In this document: in pieces, positions 1 to 11,789 of the stretch
Layout of the letters: every line of letters starts with the position of its first letter
Position numbering within the stretch: the stretch's first letter is position 1
Assembly (NCBI GenBank): GCA_963580455.1
Contig: OY756958.1
Location: 19,356,501 to 19,420,500, forward strand
Reading direction: 5' to 3'
Source of the DNA: Euonymus europaeus
Taxonomy: Eukaryota; Streptophyta; Magnoliopsida; Celastrales; Celastraceae
DNA length: 64,000 bases
Notes under the pieces: generated by a model
Told to the model about the DNA's origin: nothing
Databases searched by the model: none
What the model saw: only the letters and a program-made list of their open reading frames with translations
Program-made: the position numbers and the translations under genes

Positions 1-1371
1 TCTAATTTTTTGACACGTATATCATTTTGACGGAACAAAATTTCATTAAAGAACAAAACACGCTCCTCCCTCTCGCCCTTTTCTCCCTTTCGACCTTCTT
101 CTCCTTTTCTCTCTACTGGGGTCTGGGCAGTTAATCTCCGTTCACGACGGGCGAGCATTCTCTTCTCCCTGTCTACCATCTTCTCCCTGTCTACCATCAT
201 CTTCGCCATTATCTCTACTGGGCAGGTTGATCTTCCATCACAACGGATCGAAAGAATCGGGTATGTGTAATTTGCGATTCTTCTTCTTCTTTTTGGTTTA
301 TGTGAACCCAAATCAGCTTGGTTTTTTACTTTCGTATACTTCTCTGTTTGCGCATGTCATTTGTGAGGTCATCTTTGGTAAATTATGTTAAGGTTGTCTT
401 GCTTTGTGATGTGGAGAGATTGTTCTACTTGATCTGTGAATGTATTTGGATGGAATTTGTAATCCTCATAAGTTTTTCAGATTTTTTTCATGGGATTTTA
501 GTGGTTTATTTGAAACATAGTGATGAAGAGGAATTGCTTGCACAACAACTGTTCGACAAAAAGCCTCACTCATTGAGATTACTGCTTTTGTTAATATAGC
601 TCGATATAGTTGATGATTTCGCTTTTGTCCAACTTTGCTTTACGCGTGCGACTTGACCAAACTAATATAAGTTTTCTCAATCAAGCTTTTTATAAGCTTT
701 TGCACACTAATATATAATTTACATATATATATATATATGTATATGTATATATAAGCATTAATTATACCCCACATAAAAGCTATATACACACTACCAAGTC
801 ATTCCCTGTGTACTGTGTTCAGACCTTGTGGAAGTATTTCCATTGCTTTAATATATGACTATCTAGATATATGACTCAATCAAAGTTCTCCTGCATTAAC
901 TCTGAAATAAAATTTAGAAATTCTGATGTTCGCGACCTACTGGTATGCCTCTTTGAACCCTGTTCGCAGCCTACTGGTATCCCATCTCAACTCCCTTGGT
1001 GCATGCAATCCCCTGTCCCACACATCGAGTAATACCACATACTATGAACAACAGATTTTAGAGGGATGATTAGCTTCATTCAAAAAAGTAGATTAAGTCC
1101 CCAAGTCATTTTCTCATTGGTGATTACAGCTTGTGATCATAGCTAAGGTGTTCCTTTTTTTAACATCCAAATGCATGACTAATATGAGTGCTCCCATTTT
1201 TTGTTTGTTTTGCTTTTTAACATGCATGCCCGAACCTTCAAATCTTCTTTTACTGGGAATTATGTTGTTTGTGTCCTAGCTTCAAGGTCTAAATTTTTAA
1301 GCATAATTCTGTTTGCATATTCTATTTTTGACCTTTTTAATTACATTCATGTGACTCTTGAAGGCATATTA
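1..1371 (+). other. Non-coding leader upstream of Harbinger ORF1
   Basis: No convincing coding sequence. Positions 61-210 are rich in pyrimidines (CTCC/TTCTCCC runs) like a plant 5' untranslated leader. CGG|GTATGTG at about 261 could be a splice donor and GAAG|GC near 1363 an acceptor just before the ORF1 ATG, giving a leader intron. An AT dinucleotide tract lies at 721-755. The short open frames here (93 codons at 318-599) look like intron noise. Confidence 0.3.
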
Positions 1372-2301
1372 ATGGAATCTCAAACTATTGTGAGTAAGGA
1401 GAAGCCTAGGGGTAGAAAGGCTGAGAATTATACTGTTGCGGAGGATTTAATTTTAATTGCGGCTTGGGAGCATACAAGTGAGGATGTTGTAATTGGTACT
1501 GACCAAGCGAAAGAACAATATTGGACTAGAGTTTGGAGAGAGTATTTAGATAACAAGACTGTTTATCCCTATCGGCCTGAGAAATCAATTATCAATAGAT
1601 TTAGCACTATTAGGACCAAATGCTTGAAGTTTGCTGGGATCGTTCAGAGCATTGAGTATGCCAATCCTAGTGGAATGACCGAACAAGACAAGGTATGGCC
1701 TTAAATTTTTAATTTCTTTGTCTTGTTTCCATGCTATAGCATTTAATTTATTGTCTTCCTTTGTTTTATGTTTTTTTAGGTTAATGAAGCAATAAAGGTA
1801 TGGTCGACAGAGGAGAAAGGCGTGTTCAAGCTAATGCATTGTTATCAAGTGCTCAAGAGTTCTCCAAAATGGTTTACAGAGGTTGTTCAGCCAAGTTTGA
1901 GCCGAAATCAAGCTGCATCAGAGTCAATTAACTTGGGAGAAAATGAAAGTGGCAGTGGTCATGTTGAATTGGAAAGGCCAATAGGAAAGAAGAGAGGAAA
2001 AGAGTTATTGAAGAACAAAAGAATCAAGACAGAAGATAGTGGTGAGTCTGAGTCTAGCATCAACTTTGGCAAGTCAAAAGAGTTGTTGCAGAAGTTGCAT
2101 GATCAAAAAATGGATGTCATCATGGATGATAGCAGGAAGATGGATGAGTACCTTCAATTGAAGAAAGATAAACTTGAGCTTGATAGGGAGTTTCAAGAAG
2201 AGAGGGTGATGACTACTGACATGACTAATTTGAATGAGATGCAGCGAAAGTTCCTTGAAATGAAGCAAGCAAAAATATTCCAGAAGTACTTTAACGAATG
2301 A
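1372..2301 (+). CDS. Harbinger ORF1: Myb/SANT-like protein with NAM-associated C-terminal domain
   Basis: Two exons, 1372-1692 and 1780-2301, joined in phase 0 (AAG|GTATGG donor, TTTTTTTAG acceptor), give about 280 residues with no stop. The ATG at 1372 opens a basic stretch (KEKPRGRK) and then the trihelix/SANT-like block (residues ~20-60: NYTVAEDLILIAAWEH, then YWTRVWREY). The C-terminal half is rich in S, E and K and ends in a coiled coil (LQKLHDQKMD, LQLKKDKLELDREFQEE), as in the no-apical-meristem-associated domain. In this family ORF1 binds the element ends and helps bring the transposase to the nucleus. The frame is intact although the partner transposase is broken. Similar proteins are also annotated as host genes, so a domesticated gene cannot be excluded. 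Confidence 0.75.
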
Positions 2302-2330
2302 ACTTGCTGTGTTGGTTATTGTTTCTAGCT

Positions 2331-2490
2331 TTCTTTGGTACTTTCAATGTTGAACTTGTTTGAATTTATTTGTTTTGAATTTCTTTGGTACTTTCAATGT
2401 TGCACTTGTTTGAATTTATTTGTTTTGAATTTCTTTGGTACTTGATGAGTTGAACTTGTTTGAAGTTATTTGTTTTGAATTTGTTTGATG
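2331..2490 (+). repeat. 50-bp tandem repeat, about 3.2 copies
   Basis: TTCTTTGGTA recurs at 2331, 2381 and 2431, an exact 50-bp period. The third unit has diverged. The array starts about 30 bases after the ORF1 stop, so it sits in the 3' untranslated part of ORF1 between the two convergent genes. Confidence 0.85.
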
Positions 2491-2562
2491 AAAATTTTTA
2501 TTAACTTTGACATTAAGTTTGGTAAACCAGTAGACATAAATATACTAAATTAGTAGACATAA

Positions 2563-2665
2563 TTGAAAGATGCACTAATTCAAATAAAAATGAAAACATT
2601 GAAAGATGCTCCAATTCAAACCACAATGAAAACATTGAAAGATGCTTTAATTCAAGCCAAAAGGT
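2563..2665 (+). repeat. 36-bp tandem repeat, about 2.8 copies
   Basis: TTGAAAGATGC recurs at 2563, 2599 and 2635 (36-bp period), each followed by a variant of the same A-rich unit. It lies just downstream of the minus-strand transposase stop. The period is a multiple of three, so it leaves spurious open frames on both strands. Confidence 0.8.
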
Positions 2666-2693
2666 GCCCACAACGATCACCACTTCTATTTTA

Positions 2694-3994
2694 TCATTCG
2701 AAGTTGACGTCTCCATGCCTTGCCCACAAATGCTCAACTAAGTCTTCTTGAAGACGACAATGTATGCTTCTATATTTCAGCTTCTCACGTCCAGCGAGGA
2801 ACCTATTGTAGTCAAAGTGTTCATATCCAGAAGTGACTTCAGGAATAGAAACTTCTTCATACAAGTAGTAGTTACCTTTCTCGAGCGACTTGTATAGATC
2901 ACGTTTGTCTTCTACAATCATGTTATGCATTATAACACATGTCTTCATGATATTCTTCATTGTTGCTAACTTGAAAAATCGACATGGTTGTGCAATGATA
3001 TGGAACCTTGATTGAAGAACCCCGAAGGCACGTTCAACATCTTTTCTTGCAGATTCCTGAGCCTTAGCATAGTTTTTTGCCTTTTGGGTCCCAGGCATTT
3101 GGATCGTCTTGACAATAGTCGACCATTTTGGGTAGATACCATCAGCAAGATAATATCCCGTGTCATATTCATGACCATTTATGATGAAGTTCACTGGAGG
3201 AGCACGACCATTGATTACATCTGCAAAGACGGGAGAGCGTTCAACAACGTTTATGTCATTGAGTGATCCGGGAAGACCAAAAAAAGAGTGCCATATCCAT
3301 AAATCACGTGAGGCGCTACTGCTTCTAGAATCACAGTAGCATCACCACAATGGCCTGAGTAGTGACCTTTCCAACCGCTTGGACAATTTTTCCAAGACCA
3401 ATGCATACAATCAATGCTCCCAAGCATTCCTGGGAACCCACGCTCTTCATGCAAATGGAGTAACCTTCCAACGTCATTTCGAGTAGGTGACCTCAAATAT
3501 TCATCACCAAAAACACTAATCACAGCTTCAATAAAGCTTTTCATAGCCTCATTTGCTGTGCTCTCTGCTAGTCGAAGATATTCATCAACCATGTCTCCAG
3601 AAACACCATAGCACAACATTCTAAGTGCAGCAGTGACTTTTTGTAATGAAGATAAACCCTCTGTGTGTGCAGCATTTCGACGTTGCACAAAGTAGTCATC
3701 ATAAGCTATAACAGCATCATGAATGCGAAGAAATAAATTTCGACTCATTCGAAATCGTCTTCGAAATAACCTTTCAGGAAATGTTGGGGTTGAGGCAAAA
3801 TAATCACGCACCAAGTTTTCATGACCAGTCTTACGATCACGATCGATATGGACACGACCAGGAATAGAACCTCGACATCTATTCACATCTCCCTCTTCAC
3901 TTTCTCCTCTAATAGTCAAAGAATTTGCTTGTAGAACATCTTCTTCAGTGGAGTCAAGGAGTTGTTGAGATCTTCTCCTAAAAAATTGAAACAT
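2694..3994 (-). pseudogene. PIF/Harbinger DDE transposase (HARBI1-like nuclease), frameshifted
   Basis: Two overlapping minus-strand frames give one transposase of about 430 residues. The N-terminal frame (3994 to about 3310) has the Harbinger helix-rich region (RRRFRMSRNLFLRIH) and the first catalytic Asp in GSIDCMHW. The second frame (from about 3315 to 2694) has the second Asp in PGSLNDINV and the catalytic Glu in SARKDVERAFGVLQSRF. All three acidic residues are therefore present. The reading frame changes within 3300-3316, between the first and second Asp, so the protein cannot be made as one chain unless the sequence carries an error. It is convergent with ORF1, with about 390 bp between the stops. 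Confidence 0.85.
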
Positions 3995-4365
3995 TTTGAA
4001 ATTGAGATGAATACGAAGAAGAATAAATCAAGATTTGAGAGTGAGTGTTGGATGAATTTTATGGAAGAAAACCACATCTTATATAGACTTTAAATTTTGA
4101 ATTTTATAGCCGTTGTACTTTTCAACAAAATTACAAATATGCCATCTGCAATTCAAATTTTGAATTTCAAAATTTGAAATTCAAATTCAAAAATATGACC
4201 GTTGTACTATTTAAAAATGTTACCGTTATACATTTAAATTTTAAATGTCAAATTTCAAAATTCAAAATTTAGGGAATCAATATAGGGATACTGCTGGGTA
4301 CGTATAGCTGAATCTGACTCCCTATCCTGAAAGATGAACATGTAAATTGTTACTATAGGGATAAA

Positions 4366-4390
4366 GATAGGGAAGCTGCTGAGAGTGCTC
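4366..4390 (-). repeat. Right terminal inverted repeat of the Harbinger element
   Basis: Read outward-in on the minus strand it starts GAGCACTCTCAGCAGC and continues TTCCCTATC, with TAA immediately outside. A weaker related block (CTGCTGGG, then CCCTATCC) lies at 4290-4327 and may be a subterminal repeat. The left partner is not in the window. Confidence 0.5.
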
Positions 4391-4419
4391 TAACAAATCA
4401 CCCCTTTTCAAAAGAAATA

Positions 4420-5080
4420 GGGTCCGTTTGGTGTTGGGAATCATGGTGGAATTGACATGGTTTAGGGAATGGTCCATTCCATTCTCACGTTTGGTGGATT
4501 AAAATCTTGAGGGAATGGAATGGACCATTCCATTCCACTCTTTCTCTCTCCTGTATTCTCATTCCCGCAAGAATAGGTGGGTTTAGGTGATTCCATGTGG
4601 AATTGCAACTGAAATGTCAAGTTTACCCTCATATGCTATGCTTTGACACCTTGCTGCCAATTTTTGTTAAACCTTGCTGCCTCAATATTTTGTAAACCTT
4701 GCTGCCAATAACATGAGTCATGCAATATTTTAGTTTATGGTGAATGAATTATATTATTAAAAATATTATGTTAATTTGGATATTAATTAATATATTTAGA
4801 TTATATTTATGTTTTAATTTATTAAAGTATGTAATTTTATAAAACTGTTTTAATTAGTTAATTTGCATTATTAAAATTGATAAAATGATTTTTTTTATTA
4901 CACATAAATAAAAAGGATATAATGGACAAAACAGATTCTAATTCTCATTCCTATTCTCACTTTTTATACATACCAAACATTGGAATCAAAATCTCAATCT
5001 CATTCTCATTCCCATTCTCACTCCCATTCTCACTCCCATTCTCATTCCCACTCAAATTATTCCACAAACCAAACGACCCG
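4420..5080. mobile_element. Short non-autonomous TIR transposon (MITE-like)
   Basis: The left end GGGTCCGTTTGGT (4420-4432) is matched by the reverse complement of ACCAAACGACCC at 5068-5079, with one base missing. ATA flanks both sides (4417-4419 and 5081-5083) and may be a 3-bp target duplication. The interior has no protein. It holds repeated GGAATGG/CCATTCC near the left end and a CTCATTCCCATT simple repeat near the right (4940-5055), which explains the open frame there. Family assignment (Harbinger/Tourist or other) is uncertain. Confidence 0.6.
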
Positions 5081-8000
5081 ATAGTTACACGAAGATGTTC
5101 CTGGATTTTAGCCTTTTGTCATAATTTGGAAAATCTCTTAATTTCTTGCAACTAATTTTTGGATTTCAATGTCAAAATTCTTGCAAAATAGTAATTCGTT
5201 AGTGTAAGACTTATCTTGGGTAGCCACCTATCAATTTGTGATTTGTTAGAAATACCCAAAGATGGACCCACCATGCCAAATGTTAGCAGATGATTGATTG
5301 TCATTTTTAGTATCAACAACACGCCATGTCAGAGACATGAATGATAATTTTTAAGAGTCGTGTATAGTAATAAATAACAATAATTTATTGAATTATTTGT
5401 TTAGCACTCATTATAATATTAATTTGAGATATAAGTGTCAAAGCCATTTTTAACTTATTATAACAATAATTTGTTTATTGATAGATGGGATGGGGATCGG
5501 GTGGATTCGAACCCACGATTTAATGGATGAGTTGGCCCTTACATTGTTTTTGAAAAATAAAATAATTAAAGAACTAAAAAAACTATCGCTGATAAGTTTT
5601 GTTAGAAAGAGTTTTGCGTACTGTTTTCAAATATGTAATTTTTTTTAAATCTACCATATATTTTGAGAGATAAAACGTTTTAAAAAAAATTATAAAAAAA
5701 TCCACAGTAGAGTGGACTGAAATGCAAATAAAATTTTCCAATGGATTTTAAATCCCATAAATTCCATTTTATGTACTTACCACCAATTCTCCCTTCTTTT
5801 TTTTAAAGTAAGCCCGTTGATCCATTCTTGGTCCATTTTGACTTTTGACTTTGGAGTATCTTGGGCCCAACTTGATTTGTTAATGTTTTTGGCCCACTTC
5901 ATAAATATTGACACAAATATAAAATTATTTTGGCCCAAATAATTTTGAAGTGCATTTTTAAAGATGGCCCAAATTGGAGTATCCTCGTAGCAATATCTGG
6001 CTTGTAATTGCCCAATAAACAAATTTCTTTGAGAGAAATAGCCGCTAATTGGGACAAGTGCACTTTCATCCAAAATTTAATTTTATTGTGTTAAGAAAAT
6101 ATATGGGCATAAAAATTAAGCAAGTTTTAAAATAATTTTCTATACGAATAATGTGGTAAACTTAAATTTTTCTAAAAAATTGTGAGTGCATTGAATTTAA
6201 ATTTGTGTATAAATAGCGGCTCCTTTTAAAAGGTCGTTTGTGGACCCAAATTGATTGATAGCCTATTTGACAGTGACTCAGGGTTGATCGACCTAATAGC
6301 TGGTAATAATTGAAAACTTGATATTTTAGTGAACTTAACTTGTTAAATAATGGTATTATGTATAAGTGATCGGGGATATTTTGTAGACAACGTCAACACG
6401 TGATTTGCGTACACTGTTTTTTAGATACTGGTTCCTACATTCTTGACCTCTAGTGCTCATCTTTTATATTTTGTTATATATTATTCTATAGGTTCGCTGT
6501 TCTCTTGAATTTCTAATGTCATTTACATTACAATTTTTTATCATTGAAATTTGTATCATTATTTCTTGTTCGTTTGTTGCTTGTTTATTGTTTTGCTATT
6601 TTGATTTGCTTCGTTAATACGTCATTACTCTTAGCTCTTGCTATTCCTGTTGATTGTTCAGATCATTTTCTCCTAATTTTTTTCGTGCTACTTGCTTTAA
6701 TTAATTGTTCTTTTATCTTTATCATTTGATTCCCAATTTGTTTCGTTGTTTGGGCTATTAATCTCACTAGCCTTATTTTCTCGTAGATTGTTGAACTTAT
6801 TATTTGTTGTTTTCTCTCATCATATAACTTAGGTATAAATGAAGTTCGAGAAATTTAACTCCTTCGAAAAATATTTTCAAATATTAAATTTATTAAAATT
6901 ATTTTCGTCTCCCAAATTGTTTTATAAAAATCTTGCATTGTATATTAAATAGTAATTTTTCCTAGCAATTTTGGGAACATTATTATGTATGAGGATTTTT
7001 ACACTACTTATGCATCATATGATTATGATTGTGATTGTGGATTGTGGAGCTTGTCGGTTGTAGTAGTTGCTCTACCATTGTTCTTGTTGTTGTTGTTGTA
7101 GGCAATTGTTATTGGTTGGCTTCTTGTTGTTGGTCAGTTGTTGTTGGATGATATTTGATGCGGTGGTCGTGCTAGTTACATACCATCATGAGAAGTGATC
7201 ATTGTCTGCGATATATCCCTCATTTTTGTATAGGCACTACAAGCAGACAATTCATGGTCTTTCATTATTCCACCTGTATGATGATACAGGGTATTTGTTT
7301 GACCTTTCGTGGTCCATTGTTGATAGTTTCTTGCATTTGTATTATACTTTATGCATTTGTATCATTTGAATGTTTGGCATGTTCATATATTTATATTCAT
7401 GTCATCTTTGTTTGCTTGGCCATCATTTTTAATATTTGTATTCATTGAATTTACTCTACTTTGATTCGTTGTCGTTCTTCGTTTGACATTTCTTGTATCC
7501 ATAGACTTTATTATACTCTTTTTGTTGTCTCATCATTTGATAGCTTTTCTATCCATAGGTATCCGAGATCCTGACGGATATTTTACCCTTACCGAGTTTT
7601 ATGCTCACCATTTTCTCTTCGTTTTCGTACTTTCACGTGAGTTCGTAATTGACGGCTAGTATCTTGCTGAGTGAGTGAGAATCCCATGGGTATTGATGTA
7701 TGAGTTACAGGTAGAGATTGTTAAATTGAGGTTTTTCCGTTTAAACTTCCGCATTTATTTCATTGTTGTAGTTTTGTTTTTCAAGATCTAAAATTTATTT
7801 ATTGCATATTTGGCAAGTTAATCTTAAAATGAATCACTACACTTCCATAGACCGAGGTTCCCTTATGGACCATTTATATTAAAGATGGGCCTCGGCTAAT
7901 CAATATCATCGATATGCTTACGTGCCTTCTCGATAATGTCCTATTATTGGATGTCTCCTCATTGTAGATTGTGGATGCATATCCTTCTTTCATTTGAGGG

Positions 8001-8085
8001 ATAATTTTAGTACCATCATATTTAATAATAATATATGCGTTGATTAAACGATTATAATAACACCTAGATTAAGGAAGGGAAAAAA
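5081..8085. other. Intergenic, no gene recognised
   Basis: AT-rich DNA with many stops in all frames. It contains a fragment related to the TIR of the 19353-20528 element (5568-5720, listed separately), a TTG microsatellite around 7082-7104, and T-rich stretches (6400-7500) that open meaningless frames. I see no exon chain or transposase motif. Confidence 0.6.
5568..5720 (+). repeat. Solitary fragment of a MULE-type TIR
   Basis: The order of words AACTATCG, TTAGAAAGAGTTTT, ATATGTAATTTTTTTT and TTTTGAGAGATAAAACG matches the right TIR of the element at 19353-20528 (there at about 20297-20400). No partner arm is seen nearby. It is a decayed or truncated copy of the same family. Confidence 0.65.
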
Positions 8086-8153
8086 TAAAACTCCAAACAT
8101 ACATAAAGCTACTCTACATAAGCCTACATAATCTAGTCATCATCCTAGTCAGC
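8086..8153 (+). repeat. Left TIR of the MULE
   Basis: Pairs with 15726-15793. The best-conserved core is ACATAAGCCTACATAAT, present here at 8116-8132 and inverted on the right. Outer bases diverge more than inner ones. Confidence 0.8.
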
Positions 8154-8429
8154 ATTCCACCTAGGATTACCAAAGTTGAGTTTGGTTAACCCATTTATCT
8201 ATTTTCGCTTTTCTCATGCTGTCAAATCAAATTTGTGCGTCTCAATGATGTTGCAACGCTGGCGACTTCTCTTGCACGTTTCCCATTTTGATTTTCTTAA
8301 GAATAGAATAATGTGATGGATTACAGAGGAAGTTCGGGTTAGTTGTGTTAGCTTTGTTGGGGGTTAAATGTGTGAAAAGTGAGAGGAGATCAACGGCATA
8401 TTTGATGAGCTTAAGGTAAGCAGATTACA

Positions 8430-9015
8430 AATAACCCTTTTGAGGTTGGGTTTCCATTTGGTTAGGGTTTTAGTTAGCTTCGTTAGCATGGGTTCCCATT
8501 GGTTTACGGTAGTAGTTAACCTTTTTGAGCTTGGGTTCTAATTAGTTTTTATTGGGTGTTTCTGATTTTTTTATCTAGAAAGAGACTATGTTTGAGGTTT
8601 TGAGTCTGATTAAATAATGTAATTATGGATTAGGTGTTGATCATGATTCACAGATTTCGTTTTGATTGTTAATTAAAACACAAAAGTTGAGATAATTTGG
8701 CAATGTATCTTTGTGGGTTTTAATAATTACAAGTAATTACACTTTTAGTATGTATAGTTACACTTTTAGTATGTGTAAAAATGAACCTTTGAGGGTGGGT
8801 TTCCATTTGGTTAGGGTTTTAGTTAGCTTTGTTAGCTTGGGTTTCTATTGGTTTAGCGTAGTAGTTACCCTTTTGAGCTTGGGGTTCTAATTACTTTTTA
8901 AGGTTGTTTTTAGATTGGGTGTGGGTTCTTGTTAGCTTTTTGAGGTTAGCTTTTCATTTGGTTGCGGTTTTAGTTAATTTTTTTAGCATAGCTTTCCAAT
9001 CGTTTAGGGTAGTAG
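8430..9015 (+). repeat. Dispersed subterminal repeats inside the MULE
   Basis: A block of about 130 bp (GGGTTTCCATTTGGTTAGGG, then TTTTAGTTAGC, then GGTAGTAGTTA) occurs near 8435-8560, again near 8785-8895 and more degenerately at 8938-9013. Units of the type TAATTACACTTTTAGTATG lie between and after them (8730-9110). They lie between the left TIR and the transposase start, where MULEs often carry subterminal protein-binding repeats. Confidence 0.7.
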
Positions 9016-9197
9016 TTGTTTGGAATGTATCTTTGTTGGTTTAAATAATTACATTTTTCATATGAGTAATTACACTTTTAGTATTTATAATTACCTTTTT
9101 ATTATATGTAATTACACTATCAATATATATATATTTAATTATACAGATATTTGGTGTTCTGATTAGCAACAATTATTTTTGTTTTCCCAGGGAAGTC

Positions 9198-11304
9198 ATG
9201 GTTGACAGTGTTGATGTTGTTGTAGATGGAGTACCAAGGATTGAGATATGTTTTGATTCAGTGGACGAAATGTTCTTCTATAAGGAATATAGGGTTGCTA
9301 ATGGTTTCTCAGTGAAAAAGAGGTCACTTACTAAGGATCAGAATGGGATGTTATAAGTACTTGAATTTCAGTTGGGGAGGTCGGACAAGTATGTAAGCCA
9401 TTTAAGGAATCGGATCAATCATCGTGCTAATTCTAAGAATGATTGCAAGTCAAGGATGATGAGGCGATTCAATGTGAATGGGAAGTGGGAGATGACCTTG
9501 TTTGATGACGATCACAATCATGAGTTGAATCCTATACAAAGAAATTTTTTTAGATGTAATAGGGAGATTAATCCCCATGTGAAGGGGCAACTAGAGATTA
9601 ACGACATTGTTGGCATTAGACCGAGCAAGAGCCATAATTCACTCGTATTTTTGGCAGGCGGTCATAACAAGTTCTAAGGTGAGATGTATGCGCCTCGGGG
9701 AAGGTGATGCGATTACGATGTAGAATTATTTTTTGAGGACGCAATCGAGCAATGTTGGGTTCTTCTCAATGATTGATTGGGATGACGATGGACACTTGAA
9801 AAATGTATTTTAGGCTGATCCACGTAGTAGGGCAGCGTATCAAGAATTCGGAGATGTTGTTACGTTTGACACAGCATATCTTACTAATAAGTACGATATG
9901 ATATTCGCTCCATTTGTTGGAGTTAACCACCATGGTCATTCCATACTTCTCGGTTGTGGGTTGATTTCGAGTGAAGATACAGAGACATTCGTTTGGTTGT
10001 TCAGAACTTTGTTAGCATATATGGGAGGTGTTCCACCTAAGGGTATTATTACTGATCAGGATCGGGCCATGAAGAATGCTATAGAAATTGTACTTCCGAC
10101 AACGAAATATAGACTATGTTTGTGGCATATAATGAAGAAGGTACCAGAGAAACTACGTTATCATGACCAGTATGATGATTTGTCAAAAATGTTGGCTGAA
10201 GCTGTCTATGATTCACAAAGAGTCGATGAGTTTGAGGGTAAGTATCTGTTTTTATTTTTGCTGGGTGTCTAACATGTTATTAAGAATTTTAATACTGTAA
10301 TAGGGTTACATATAATGTAATTATCGGTTTATATAATGTAATTAACAGACTCCTTTTTTTCCATGACAGATTTGTAGAGCTTGCTCATTCACATGTATAA
10401 TCTGCAGTCAAATGCTTGGCTGGAGCAACTACACTCGCAGAGGCAGATATGGGTTTCAATTTTTGTGAAAAAATGGTTTTGGGCCGGTATGTCTACGACG
10501 GGGCGAAGTGAGAGTATGAATGCTTTCTTTGATGGGTATGTGAATTCGTAGACATCTTTGAAACAATTTGTAGAACAATATGATAATGCTTTAAGGAGGA
10601 AAGTCAAGAAGGAGTGTGAGGCTAATTTTGAGTCCTGGGATAAACAAATCTCTTGCTCTACATTTTATGAGATGGAGAAGCATATGCAAAATGCCTACAC
10701 TGCTAGGAAATTCATTGAATTTCAAAAAGAATTTATTGGTATGATGTATTATGGGTCATAGGTGTTGATAAATAGCCACTGTTGACGGAGTCGTCGTGAT
10801 GGAGGATGTTGTCTATGGTAAGGGTTTCAAGAAGTAGGTTATGTTCACTGTAAGGTATGATGGGCATGTATAAGTTGTTCTTGTTTCAGTTTTTACTTTC
10901 ATGAAATTATGTGCAAGCACGCTTTGAAGGTGTTCATTGACAATGATAAGTTTATTTTACCTGAGCACTATGTTCTACGGAGATGGAAGAAAGATATTAA
11001 GAGGTGTCATACACGAGTTAAGGTAAATTGCGTTGGTTCGAACACAACTGTTGAACAACGTAGATATGATGAATTGTGCAAATCATTTAATCGTCTAACT
11101 GATGTGGCAGCTGTGAAGGAAGTCAATTATTCTAATTTGTTGAAGTGGGTTGAGGCTTATTATGTTAGTATTACATCAACCACAAATGCAGCTGTCAATA
11201 TTGGTGTCAATAATCCAATTGATCCGATTGTCAAAAGAGGTAAGGGTCGCCCTCCTACTGTCATGAAGAAGGGTGTTCAGGAGGAAAAGAAAGGGCAGTG
11301 GTAG
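9198..11304 (+). pseudogene. MULE transposase of the FAR1/FHY3-related class
   Basis: Reading from the ATG at 9198, an acidic start is followed by the FAR1 DNA-binding zinc-finger region (NGFSVKKRS, then RRFNVNGKWEMTLFDDDHNH). The MULE catalytic domain follows: FDTAYLTNKYDM with the first Asp, FVGVNHHGHSILLGCGL, ITDQDRAMKNAI with the second Asp, and the CLWHIMKK motif (up to about 10140). A SWIM zinc-finger remnant (MCKHALKVF) and the RRWKKDIKR motif lie at 10909-11010. Breaks: in-frame TAA after 9354, TAG at 9811 where the family has Trp, a stop at 9675, and frame changes around 10250-10560 (part may be an intron). FAR1 and FHY3 are domesticated relatives, but the surrounding TIRs identify this as the element's own transposase. 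Confidence 0.85.
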
Positions 11305-11344
11305 CAAGTCAATTATAGCTATTCAAGGCAATGAAGATGTTAAT

Positions 11345-11362
11345 GGGGGGGGGGGTGGGGGG
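11345..11362 (+). other. Poly-G tract (11 G, T, 6 G)
   Basis: A run of 11 G, one T and 6 G lies about 40 bases after the end of the transposase pseudogene, in otherwise AT-rich DNA. It could form a quadruplex in the element's transcript or be a slippage-prone site. Assembly error is possible in such a run. Confidence 0.6.
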
Positions 11363-11789
11363 TAGGAGTAGTCATCTGATGTGTTAGACTTGGTGATGAG
11401 TCTTTATGTATTTTGTTATTTTAAGAATGACATGTTCATTGTAATATCACTAACTAGATTATTACGATATTCATTTTAGGTATTACATTGTGCATTGGGT
11501 TAAAAACACTATAAAGACATTTATTTACATGTCAAATCCAAAATACCTAAATAAAATGTCAATATATTAAACCCAAAATAGTTTTCCTAAGACCAAACAT
11601 GTCAACCTGGAGGCGTAGTTCCAAAACATACCAAACAAAGACTAAACAAACTAGGTTGGTATACCAATTTTAGCAAAATATATACAAAATAAATGTGTTC
11701 CAGATTCTTTTGGCACAACCAAAATTAATAACCCAATTCTCCATTGAATTCATCAGTCAATGCTTCAAACTCTATCCGTGTTTTTCATC

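Larger units (their letters stand above)
1..4390 (+). mobile_element. PIF/Harbinger DNA transposon, left end outside window
   Basis: A Myb/SANT-like ORF1 on the plus strand and a convergent DDE transposase on the minus strand are the two-gene arrangement of plant PIF/Harbinger elements. The right terminus is at 4390: the reversed end reads GAGCACTCTCAGCAGC followed by TTCCCTATC, and it is followed by TAA (4391-4393), which fits the family's 3-bp target duplication. I find no matching inverted copy in 1-1371, so the left end probably lies upstream of the window. Sequence before the ORF1 start is assigned to the element only by inference. Confidence 0.65.

Noticed and set aside
4922..5155. 77-codon Ser/Phe/Pro-rich frame
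   Set aside because: Comes from the CTCATTCCCATT simple repeat inside the MITE-like element.
5490..5550. GGATTCGAACCC, a tRNA or SINE B-box-like word on the minus strand
   Set aside because: The reverse complement GGGTTCGAATCC fits a B box, but I find no cloverleaf, no good A box and no SINE tail; too little to call a tRNA gene or SINE.
6544..7448. Hydrophobic short frames (61 and 86 codons)
   Set aside because: T-rich DNA gives Leu/Phe/Ile-rich frames by composition; no start context, homology or exon chain.
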